NCBI GenBank assembly: GCA_947471745.1
Contig: CANJKZ010000820.1
Location: forward strand, 1,711,501-1,775,500
DNA length: 64,000 nucleotides
Source: Closterium sp. Naga37s-1
Taxonomy: Eukaryota; Streptophyta; Zygnematophyceae; Desmidiales; Closteriaceae
Direction: 5' to 3'
The notes under the pieces were generated by a model that did no database searches, was not told where the DNA came from, and saw only the letters and a program-made list of their open reading frames with translations. A program made the translations under genes and the position numbers. This document shows, one piece after another, positions 44,814 to 54,723 of the stretch (position 1 is the first letter of the stretch; every line of letters starts with the position of its first letter).

Positions 44814-45647
44814 CTACTTCTTCAGTTTAGCCAGCTTCTTTGGCTCCTCGATCTTGATCTGCTTCCAATTATCTTTCCCAAACATCGTCTCTCCCCACAC
44901 GTCACCTTCCATGTTGGCAGCGAAAAAGAGGTACCCGACCCTGCGGTGTTTGTTCTACGTCGTCATATCCCTGTTCGGTGGTGGCTCGTCTCCGAAAATC
45001 ATGCCATCCGCCAGAGCGCTGATCGAACTCCGATCCACCACGTCCAACTGGATCTTTGCAATGGCTGCTCGGGTGGCCTCCTCCGATTCATTAGCCCTGT
45101 ACTTCTCAACTGTGAGCATCATGTTCCTCATCCGCTTCATTTTTTTGTCGCCTGAATCGTCCTTTTTTCCCTTCTCAATATAAGAGAAAGTGGGGTAGAA
45201 ACTCTTTTCGGACGACAGCTGGCGGAGCGTCTTTCCGTCCATCAAAAAAGTCACCTTCACCCTGTGTTCCCATGCCTCTGTGACCGTCTCCGAGTCCCGC
45301 CAGGTTTTAACGACAAGGTCGAAAAATGCCTGCACCGGAGTGGTGACTTGTGGCTTCTCGGGCTTCGGAGCCTCTCCACCAGCTTCCACCTTTGCCGATG
45401 CGCTCGTCCCTGGACCTGCAGCCTCTGCGTTAGCGTTGGTCGGGGCATGCGCCTTCAAAGCAGCCAGCTCCTGTTTGAGCTGCTCGAGTTCAGCGGCTGT
45501 TTTTTTCTCCCGCTCTTCGCTTGCAGCGAGCATGTTCTTGAGCTCTCCAATCTCGTGATCATTCTGACCACAATCGATCCGGAACAAGTTGTTCTCTACG
45601 AGGAGCTTTTGGTACTTTCGCGTAGAGTTCAGCTTGTAGATCGCATC
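44814..45647 (-). CDS. Recombinase gene, last exon (coiled coil and tail)
   Basis: Acceptor CCCGCAG, phase 0. Encodes DAIYKLNSTRKYQKLL, a coiled coil (ELKNMLAASEEREKKTAAEL), a Pro/Ala linker, VQAFFDLVVKTWRDSETV and FYPTFSYIEKGKKDD. An in-frame TAG at 44955 splits the tail VGYLFFAANMEGDVWGETMF from the rest. The frame ends TAG at 44814. In fungal Cryptons this position holds a GCR1_C-type domain; I see only a vague resemblance. Confidence 0.7.
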
Positions 45648-45730
45648 CTGCGGGAAAACGAACGAGGGTTTTCAGAGATTGTCAGATTTGCCGAAATGGA
45701 AGTAAAAAAACAGAGAACTATTGTACTTAC

Positions 45731-46036
45731 AGCGGCTGCAGAGCTGCCCCGGGCTTCACGAAGTTCAATGCCATTCTTGTGCATGATTGCAACTTTGATG
45801 GCCCACTTCTGAAACAATGGGTGGCGGCAGCGCGGATTCATGTCCGTGTACGGGTGGCGCTGGCACTCGCATGGCCGTCTTGTACCGTCGAACAGCTTGT
45901 CGTGATCGGGGCAATAGAACCACCACAAGGCAAGGTCCTCTGCCATGATGTCTCGCCCAGGGTTCGCAAGAGCCTCCAAAAAACTTCTGCCATAGAGGTG
46001 CATCTTCTCTGGATTGTCTTTGTTATACTTATCGAC
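45731..46036 (-). CDS. Recombinase gene, Cys/His-rich exon
   Basis: VDKYNKDNPEKMHLYGRSFL, ALWWFYCPDHDKL, RPCECQRHPYTDMNPRCRHP. The pattern CPDH...CECQRH...CRHP could bind zinc. Acceptor ATCTCAG, donor GCT/GTAAGT, phase 0 at both ends. It follows the end of the catalytic domain at 46124. Confidence 0.7.
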
Positions 46037-46123
46037 CTGAGATGATAGGACAGAGAGTTGAGTGAGCTCTGACACGCGTAACAAAATCTGGCAACAGCTA
46101 AAAGCTGGCTACTTGAGGGATAC

Positions 46124-46236
46124 CTCTGCCAACTGAGATTCGAGGCGCGGGAAGATGAACTTCTTGAAGAGGGCCTGCAACTTCTCCCACTCGACAGGGT
46201 CGTCGAGCTTGGCGTGCGCTCTGCCAATGTAGTAAT
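46124..46236 (-). CDS. Recombinase exon, part downstream of element 3
   Basis: Continues the catalytic-domain exon after element 3: YYIGRAHAKLDDPVEWEKL then FKKFIFPRLESQLAE, donor GAG/GTATCC. The YxxRA and FP..E pattern is what follows the catalytic Tyr in Ndc10-type Crypton enzymes. Confidence 0.8.
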
Positions 46237-48004
46237 TGTGAAGAATGAGGAATGAAGAAGAGAGGAGGTTCACTAGCAAGCAATTGAGTACATATAGCAA
46301 ACCCTAAATTGGGCTGTACTCACTATTGAGTACCCCACTGCAGACTAGAGAAACATAATATTCTGACACACCCCCATAGTCAAAGTGGGGTGTAATCAGC
46401 ACAACAAGCAAAGCAGAACAAGCTCAGGGTGGATCACAATGTCACCACACATTCTGAGCACAAGTAGAAGAAGCAACAGTTTAAAGTTCACAAATGTAAG
46501 CAAAGCTAGAGGCTATCGCAGAGGGCAAGTGTGGAGGAGGAGGGACTATGAGAGGAGAGGAGGTAGTGGGCGGCATCTGAAGCTGCTGGCACACGGCGCA
46601 ACTGGAGCAACTGGCACACGGGCAACTGGAGCAACTGGCACACTGGCAACTGGAGCAACTGGCACACGGGCTACTGGAGTAACTGGCTCCGCGGCTAACT
46701 CTGAGCGGCAGGAGCAACGGACTCACGGGCGACTGGAGCAACGGGCTCACGGGCGACTGGCGCAACGGGCTCACGGGCGACTGGCGCAACGGTCTCACGG
46801 GCGACTGGAGCTGCGGGCTTCACGGCGGCCACCCCCTTCAACCTCCCCAAACTATCCCACCCCCATTTCACACACCCCCTACTGCACCCCTAGGTTCACT
46901 CACACCCCACCCCCTAGCACCACTCCGTCGACTCCCACACACCCACCCCCCTCAGCGGCAGCTGCAGCAGTGGGAGATAGAGGAGGAGGAGGAGCAGGGG
47001 AGACCACACACCCGCCACCCCCTACTCGCCACCCCCAAACCCTAACACAGGGCAGGGCCGGGCGACGGGTAGGGAGGTTACGGGGGGGGGGGGGGAAGGG
47101 GGGGGCCGACGCGCGGCCTCCCTGGGCGCCAAAGCAAGCGGTAGAGGGGGCGACGCTCGCCCCCCCCCCCCCCCGGTCGCCCCTCCCGTCGCCTGTCGAG
47201 GCGACCTGAGGGGGCCGCGCGCGGCCCCCCAGGGAGCCGCGGCGGGCGACGGGAAAAGAGGGGGGGGGGGGGGGCGGTGCACAGGTCCCCGGTGCGCCGC
47301 GCCAGGCGACGGAGCATGGCCGGGGCGGGGCCGGGGCAGGGCCGCGACAGGGCCGCGACAGGGTCGATAGGGGCGGCGACGGGGCCGGTAGAGGCAGCGA
47401 CGGGGCCGCTAGAGGCGGCGACGGGGCCGCGAAGAGCGGCGACGGGGCCGCTAGGGGCGGCGTCGGGGCCGCGAAGAGCGGCGACGGGGCCGCTAGGGGC
47501 GGCGACGGGGCCGCGAAGGGCGGCGACGTGGCCGCGAAGGGCGGCGACGGGGCCGTTGGGGGCGGCGACGGGGCCGCTAGGGGCGGCGACGGGGCCAAGA
47601 AGGGCGGCAACGTGGCCGCTAGGGGCGGCGACGGGACCGCGAAGGGGCCGCGAGGGGCCTGGAAGGGCGGCGACGGGGCCGCGAAGGGGCCGCGAGGGGC
47701 CTGGAAAGGGCGGCAACGGGGCCGCGAAGGGGCCGCGAGGGGCCTAGAAGGGCGGCGACGGGGCCGCGAAGAGTAGCACGAGGGGCACGCCACGGGGCGT
47801 GCAGCACACAGAGTAGCAGCAGAAGCAGTTAGGTGGGCCCAGAGGCCAGGAGCGTAGATGCTCTGATAGCATGTGAGGAAATGAGGAATGAAGAAGAGAG
47901 GAGGTTCACTAGCAAGCAGTTGAGTACATATAGCAAACCCTAAATTGGGCTGTACTCATTATTGAGTACCCCACTGCAGACTAGAGAAACATAATATTCT
48001 GACA
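46237..48004 (-). mobile_element. Element 3: short non-autonomous LTR element
   Basis: 1.77 kb, LTRs of 132 and 133 bp (46237-46368 and 47872-48004), target duplication GTAAT (46232-46236 and 48005-48009), a primer-binding site reading TGCTATCAGAGC inside the right LTR, and the purine tract CTATGGGGGTG at the other end. The interior has no gag or pol, only leader-like GC-rich repeats (CGGCGACGGGGCCGCGAAG type, 47280-47790), a G-run-rich stretch and a short CAACTGGAGCAACTGGCACACGG-type array near 46600-46800. It probably moved with proteins from relatives of elements 2, 4 and 5. Confidence 0.92.
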
Positions 48005-48809
48005 GTAATCTCCCGGTTCCCCACTGAATCCGGCCATCATCAACACAGGCCAAAACGGAATTCCCACGACGTAGGATTTTCGCATCTCGCCCTGCTCCCA
48101 GCCTCCGAGGGCGTTGATGTCGGGGTCGGGACAGCGATCGTCGCTCAGGCCTTGGGCTCCCGACCGGCGAAACGCGTGGGTCTTTTTGCTCATCTTCCAG
48201 GGCGGTTTAGCTACGTCGTTCATCACCCAATTAATCCAGTTGTTGTGAGTCACGTACGGAAGCTCTTACTGCAGTTGTTCCCTTCCGTGCCTCAATGGGA
48301 AAAAAATGTGCTTCTTCGACCACCGCAGTGGGTCGGTGAAGTCCAGGGGCGGAACGATGTCCGTGCCGAATCAAATTGGCACGAGGTCGTCGATGAAATG
48401 AATCCACAAAAAAAGGCCACCAACACCGCAAAGCGCGAAGTTCATGTGCCGGGACAAGAATTGGTGGGTCAGCCTGTTGGTCGAATTCGTCTTGGATTTT
48501 CGAGAGGCGAAAACAATTACAGGGAGATTCTTCTGGCGATCGGGGACGGCCGTGCTGCTACGCGTGTGCCGGACAAACATGTTGGCAAAACGAAGAGCAC
48601 GAATGCTGCATCCCCTCCCCAACATTTGGTGTGCGAGCTGAATCATCACCTGCACCGCAAAACACCGCCAGAGACTTTCTGATAGTGCAACCCTGGCCCT
48701 CTGGTACAACGTTTTCATATCCCTCAGAAGGTGCTTTTCGTGCAGATCCGCGTACTGCTCCGCCGTGTAGCAATCGTCCAGCGAGCCCCTGTGCTGATCT
48801 GTGCCCTCC
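48005..48809 (-). CDS. Recombinase gene, catalytic-domain exon (upstream part)
   Basis: Begins near 48805-48809 with TDQHRGSLDDCYTAEQYADL. The first catalytic Arg is in MLGRGCSIRALRFAN; then SRKSKTNSTNRLTHQF, RHMNFALCGVGGLFLW, FTDPLRWSKKHIFFPL, the His-x-x-Arg box THAFRR and the Tyr in MRKSYVVGIP. An in-frame TGA (48371-48373) follows FIDDLVPI, and a TAA (48266-48268) follows REQLQ. The exon continues beyond element 3. Confidence 0.82.
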
Positions 48810-48884
48810 CTGCAGAGAACCACATGGAACGCGATTAGGCAGTGAAATTTCGATGAACTGAGTGCCCAAAAGGTGTGTCAATAC

Positions 48885-49859
48885 CCACGCAACCGGCTTG
48901 TCGTGCAGCTGTTTCAGCTTGAGCTTCATGTACTCCCGCGCTTCGCTGATGTACTCATCCGCTTCGGACTTTGGGTAGTTGTAGAGACGAGATTCCAGTC
49001 TGCCGAGGAAGCCCAAGGCGCTCATCTTTGCCTTCATCATGCTCGGCGTACTAGGGATGGGTTCCTTCCCAGCCACCACTTCTTCGCCTCTCCGCATCAT
49101 TTCGGCCTGCGCCGGGGTTTCGTCTGCCATGTACTGCAGGTATCTCTGAATCCTCCATCCAGAAACACGGGGCCCGTGCAGATAGGATTCCTCGGGTTCC
49201 ACACTTGACCGCGCCTGCTTTTTGTCGTCCCCCAAATGGAGTCCAACCTCGTCCGGTGTAACGGTATTTAGACGCTCCTTCTTTTGAACCTCTGTCTTGG
49301 GCAGCGTTGACATGAACAAGATGACCCACCACTTGTAGTGCTGCCAATACAGGATGTATTCCTTTCTGGTTTTCGGCGAGAGATAATCGAAAGGGGTCTT
49401 TGCGCAGCGCTTCCTGCTGCCCATGTCGGCCTGTTTCCGAACCGACTCCTGCGTAGCTGATGCTGGCCCATCTGCATTTCTCTGAGACGCAGCATGTGAT
49501 TCCCGACCCTCTGCATTTCCCTGTGGCGCAGCCTGTGATTCTTGCCCCTCTGCATTTCCCTTGGGCGCAGCCTGCGATTCGAGCCCATGTGCACTTCCAT
49601 GTGGTGATGCCTGTGATTCTGGGCCGTTGACATTGCCGCGGGACGCATCCCCAAAAAGGTGGCGTTATCTTCAGAGGTCGGGCTTCGGCTAGCATTTCCC
49701 TCCCATTCCTCCTCCCACAAGGCTCGGTGGGGGTCCTCCTCATCTTCCGCGAGGTTAATCCACACCCCCGAACGCTGGCCGCCCCTCGGAATTGCGCCCT
49801 CATCATCGTTTCCCTCGACCCCAACTTGAGGGTTCGAGGACGGAAATTCCGCCGGAGCA
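48885..49859 (-). CDS. Recombinase gene, N-terminal exon downstream of element 4
   Basis: Acidic start (SSNPQVGVEGNDDEGA, LAEDEEDPHRALWEEE), then an imperfect repeat around GNAEGQESQAAPQ, then KTPFDYLSPKTRKEYILYWQ, PRVSGWRIQRYLQYMADETP and LKLKQLHDKPVAW. The reading frame changes by one base at the run CCCCAAAAAGG near 49,650; an assembly homopolymer error is possible. Donor TGG/GTATTG at 48884, intron about 75-79 nt. Confidence 0.7.
49855..49859. repeat. Target-site duplication GAGCA, left copy of element 4
   Basis: GAGCA also follows the right LTR at 57009-57013. Removing element 4 and one copy joins the recombinase frame as VFVDAPAEFPSSNPQ. Confidence 0.95.
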
Positions 49860-50109
49860 TGTCAGACTCATATGACTTAGCCTGTGTAGGCTATAGTGGG
49901 GTAGCACATATGGGGTACAACACATTTCTAGGGTTTGTACTTGTACCCAACCCTTTCCTCTAGTAAATCATTCCTCATTTCTTCACATGGTATCAGAGCA
50001 GGTTCCCTAGTGGGAACGCTTCCTAGGGCCCACCACTAGAAATCGAAAACTTTTTTTTCTGACCGGAGCGCGAGTCGCCCCTGCCCGAGGCACGCCCCGT
50101 GGGCCGACC

Positions 50110-50760
50110 TCTCGTTGCGTCCCCTGCCCTTAGCGGCCCGTCGCGCCCTCCTAGAGGCCCCTCTCACGGCCCCTCGCGCCACCCCTAGCGGCCCCGTCGC
50201 CACCCTTCGCGGCCCGTCGCCGCCCCTCGCGGCCCCGTCGCCACCCCTAGCGACCCCGTCGCCACCCTTCGCGGCCCCGTCGCCGCCCCTAGCGGCCCCG
50301 TCGCCGCCCCTCGCGGCTCCGTTTCCGCCCCTCGCGGCCCCGTCGCCGCCCGTTACGGCCCCGTTGCCGCCCTTCGCGGCCCCGTCGCCGCCCCTAGCGG
50401 CTCCGTCGCCGCTCCTTGCGGCCCCGTCGCCGCCCCTCGCGGCCCCGTCGCCGCCCCTAGCGGCCCCGTCGCCGCCCTTCGAGGCCCCTCGCGGCCCCTT
50501 CTCGGCCCCGTCGCCGCCCTTCGCGGCCCCGTCGCCGCCCCTAGCGGCCCCGTCGCCGCCCTTCGAGGCCCCTCGCGGCCCCTTCGCGGCCCCGACGCCG
50601 CCCCTTCTTGGCCCCGACGCCGCCCCTTCTTGGCCCCGTCGCCGCCCTTCGCGGCCCCGTCGCCGCCCCTAGCGGTCCCGTCGCCGCCCCTAGCGGCCCC
50701 GTCGCCGCCCTTCGAGACCCTTCCCGGCCCCTTCTCGGCTCCTCCGCCACCTGCAGCAGC
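50110..50760 (+). repeat. GC-rich leader array of element 4
   Basis: CCCCGTCGCCGCCCCTAGCGG-type 15-30 bp units repeat some 25 times between primer-binding site and gag, followed by a (CAGCAGC)-rich stretch. The consensus differs from the leader units of elements 2 and 5, although position and GC-richness are the same. Confidence 0.8.
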
Positions 50761-50991
50761 CGCCGCCAGCAGCAGCCGACAGCAGCAGACGCTGCCGACA
50801 GCAGTGGTGGCCGCCGTCAGCAGCAGCCGTCGCCGCCGACAGCCGCGACTGCCGCCGCCACTGACAGCAGGAGCTGCCGCCGCGGTCACGGCTCTGTCCC
50901 ACCGCTTGCTGGCCCCTACCTACCAGCCCTGGTAAGAGCACTGCCGAGCCACGCCTGCTACTGCTGCCCCTAGCCTGCTGCCACTGCTGTC

Positions 50992-53900
50992 ATGGCTACC
51001 CCTAGCGTTCTAGTCTTTGATGCTGAGGGTCGGGCTGTTGACTTTGAGGTCTGGGTCGATGATCTACAGCTTTTCCTACAGTGCGATAGGAAGGACGGTC
51101 TCTCACTGTTCGATCTCACGTCTGGCGCCTCTGCTGCCCCTGCTGCCGATGCTGACAGCACTGTTCGCTCACAGTGGGCCACACGCGATGCTGCTGCCCG
51201 TCTTGCTGTGCGTAGTCACTTGCCGTCCACTGAGCGCGCGCACTTTAGTCAGTACAAGAGTGCTAAGACCTTGTACGATGCTGTAGTTGCACGCTACTCT
51301 TCCCCTGCCACTGCTGCCCTTAGCCGCCTCATGCTGCCGTACCTGTTTCCTGACCTCGCCACCTTTCCCACAGTCGCTGACCTCATTACGCACCTTCGCA
51401 CTAGTGACACCCGCTACCGCGCTGCGCTTCCTACTGAGTTCTGCGCCAAGAACCCCCCCCCATGTACATCACCCTCTACTACATAGTCACCCGGCTCCCT
51501 GACTCCCTTCGCTCGTTCAGGGACCACTTCCTCTATGTTTGCCCCACCACACTCACCGTTGACCTCCTCAAGGAGCGCCTCCTGGCAGCTGAGAAGAGTA
51601 TAGTCGCTGTAGGAGCCTCTCGTGGTGACCCTCGTGCCCCCTTCTTTGAGGGGTGCTCCCCCTCCCCCCTTTTGCCCTCTGTTGCCTCTGCTGCTGCCGT
51701 CGACTTCGTTGGCACCGAGTCGGTCGGCGCTGCGTCTGCCCCTAGCGGGAGACGCCGCACCGGCAAGGGCAAGGGGGGCAAGGGCGCTGGAGGGGCTGGC
51801 GGGGGCGGTGGAGGTGGCGGTGGAGGCGGCGGAGGGAGTGGGGGTGGCGGTGGGAGTGGTGGCGGGGGTGGGGGCTTCGGTGGCGGCGGTGGAGGCGGAG
51901 GCGGCGGCGGCGGTGGCGGTGGGAGCGGAGAAGGAGGCGGTGGTGGTGGCGGCAGAGGTGGAGCTGGTCGGGGTGGCTCTGCGCAGCGGGGCGGCTTCGG
52001 TGGTGGTCAGCGCCAGCAGCAGCAGCGCGCTCGTGAGACCCCGCCCCCCCAGCAGCTTCGTGAGTGGTACGCTGCACGTCAGCGGGGTGGGGGTGCTGGT
52101 CCTTGTGCCTACGTCCTGCGTACCGGCGACCGCACTGGTGAGCCGTGCGGTGGCCCGCACACCACACAGCGCTGCTTCGGCCGCCTGACGGACGCTTGGC
52201 GTCTCCATTTCCTTGACGCCACTGAGATCCCCCGCTGGGGCGAGCTGCTTAGGTCGGGGGTTGCTATCTTTGATCTAGATTATGATGCCATTCTTGCTGC
52301 CATGTATGTTGTGTCTACTAGTGATGAGGGTGACTGTTACCTGTGTGTTCCGCCTGACCCGGGCATTGCGGCTGCTGCTCTAGGTGCTGGTGAGGCTGCT
52401 GCTCTAGGTGCTAGTGCGTCTGCTGCCCCGGGTGCTGGTGAGTCGGCTCTCTCAGGTACCACGTCGGCTCAGGCCTTACACACCTTCACCCTTGACTCGG
52501 GTGCTTCCCGCTCCTTCTTTCGAGACTGCACCACGCTTACGCCGCTTAGTCGGCCAGTTGCGGTCTCCCTGGCGGACCCCTCTGGGGGTCCTGTCCTTGC
52601 CCACTTCTCCACTGTCTTACCGTGTCTGGCGGCCCCCTCTGGCACCCTGTCAGGTCTCTACCTCCCCTCGTTCTCTCAAACTTGGTGAGTGGTGCTGATC
52701 TACAGGATGGGGGGGTTAACCAGTTCACTCCTGCGAGTCAGCGGGTGACCCACTGTACGTGTGCTCGGACGGGCCGACACTTGGCCATATTTACCCATCA
52801 GCCGGGGTCGAGCCTGTACACACTGACTACTGAGTCTCCTCCGGTTGCTGAGTCTGGTCAGGTAGCTGCGTCGGGTCAGGTGTTTACTGCAGCGTCCAGG
52901 TCTGGTCCTGAGTCTGCTCCCTGCTCGTGTCGTCTCCTGTCCCACACACTCTCCTCTGGCACCACCGCCTTGGTCACCCCTCCCTGCCTCGTCTCCAAGG
53001 CATGGCCTCCCGTTACCTTGTCTCTGGTCTCCCCCGGTCCCTCCCTCCCCTCCCTCCGGGGCCTGCCCCTACCTGCGTTCCCTGCGTCGAGGGGCGGCAG
53101 CGCGCCGCCCCTCACTCCTCCGAGTTTCCTCCGACAGAGGCTCCGCTGCAGACTCTTCACATGGACGTGTGGGGCCCCGCCCGCGTCCGTGGCCAGGGTC
53201 ACGAGCGTTACTTCCTGTTGGTGGTTGACGACTATTCGCGTTACACCACGGTGTTCCCCTTGCGCAGCAAGGGTGACGTCACTGAGGTGTTGATCGACTG
53301 GATCCACGCAGCTCGTCTCCAGCTCAGAGAGAGTTTCGGCTCGGACTTTCCTGTTCTGCGTCTGCACTCTGACAGAGGCGGGGAGTTTTCCTCTGCCCTT
53401 CTGGGAGCCTTCTGTCGTGCACAGGGCATCCGCGAGACCTTCACGCTTCCGGCCTCTCCACAGCAAAATGGGATTGCTGAGCGCCGCATTGGCATGGTCA
53501 TGGACGTCGCTCGTACGTCCATGATCCATGCGGCTGCTCCCCATTTTCTGTGGCCGTTTGCGGTTCAGTACGCAGCGCATCAGATCAACCTTCAGCCCCG
53601 GGTCTCCTTGCCAGAGACCTCCCCCACCTTGCGGTGGACGGGGAAGGTTGGCGATGCGTCTGCGTTTCGTGTCTGGGGATCTCGGGCGTTTGTCCGCGAC
53701 TTGTCTGCGGACAAGCTGTCCCCCCGTGCTGTTCCCTGCGTCTTCCTTGGCTTCCCCCCTGACGCGCCTGGTTGGCAGTTTTACCACCCCACTTCGCGCC
53801 GTGTTCTGTCCTTCCAGGACGTCACCTTTGACGAGTCGGTGCCTTACTACCGTCTCTTCCCCTACCGCACTGCGCCCCTCCCCCCGCCGCCGCTCTTCCT

Positions 53901-54723
53901 TGCGCCAGGTCCCCCCCCGGTAGACCCTCTCCCCCCTCAGGGTCCTGCCCCGTCAGGTGTGTCCCAGGTAGACGCAGTCGAGCCTGTCGAGGTAGCTGTT
54001 GACTCTGGTGCTACTAGGGGTGCTGAGCCTGGGGGTGCTGAGCCTGGGGGTGCGGAGCCTGGGGTTCCGAGCCTGGGGGTGCGGAGCCTGGGGGTACGGA
54101 GCCTGGGGGTGCGGAGCCTGGGGGTGCTGGGTCTGCTCGTGTGGCCTCTGGCGGTGCTGGGTTTGGGGGCCCTTCGGGTGCTTCGTCGAGGCGGGAGCTA
54201 CCCTCTCCACAGGAGCTGCGCGAGTGGTTTGCCCGTCGCTGGAGCCGTGCTGCTGGAGCTGGAGGTGCTACTGTTGCTGCTGACCCTGGGGTCGGCACTG
54301 GAGTTACTGGAGCCACTGGTCCTGGAGGTGCTCGTACTGGCGGTACTGGAGCTGCTGGGACTGGGGGTGCTGCTGGTGCTGCTGGAGGTACTGGAGGTAC
54401 TGGAGCTACTGGGCCTGGAGGTGCTCCTGGTGCTGGAGCTGCTGGCGGTACTGGAGCTGGCGGTCCTACTGGAGTTGGTGCTGCTGGAGCTGGAGCTGCT
54501 GGGGGTGTTGGCGCTGGAGGTGCTGCTGGCGCTGGTGCTTCTGAGGGTGCAAGAGTTGGCGCTGTTGGAGCTGGAGGTGCTGCTGGCGCTGGTGCTGCCG
54601 CTGGGGGTACTCGTGCTGTCCCTGCTGGTTCTAGAGGCGCTGCGCGGCCGCGGCCGTACTTCGTTCTGCTCCTTGAGCAAGTTCTTGGTCTCCCGCCTTC
54701 TACTGGTCCTGCTCCTCCCTTAG
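50992..54723 (+). pseudogene. Element 4 gag, protease and integrase with frameshifts
   Basis: Gag starts MATPSVLVFDAEGRAVDFEV and shows FDLTSGAS, RSQWATRDAAARL and SRLMLPYLFPDL. A run of nine C near 51453 (ten in element 5) shifts the frame before YITLYYIVTRLPDSL. The Gly-rich region and the zinc knuckle CX13CX3HX4C (CAYVLRTG, CGGPHTTQRC) follow, then protease LDSGASRSFFRD. One-base losses near 52,675 and 52,955 (relative to element 5) again change frame. Integrase carries LLWHHRLGH, CVPCVEG, HMDVWGPAR, LHSDRGGEFSS and QQNGIAERRIG. A fourth frame change lies in the GGAEP repeats near 54,061; beyond it this frame is only an overlap with RT, ending TAG. Confidence 0.93.

Noticed and set aside
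12438..48268. Nuclear genetic code with TAG and TAA read as glutamine
   Set aside because: Internal TAG/TAA sites fit Gln well, but POP ends with TAA right after the family C-terminus and gene A ends with TAA opposite the TGA of gene B. TAG alone cannot be excluded and is kept under findings as an alternative.
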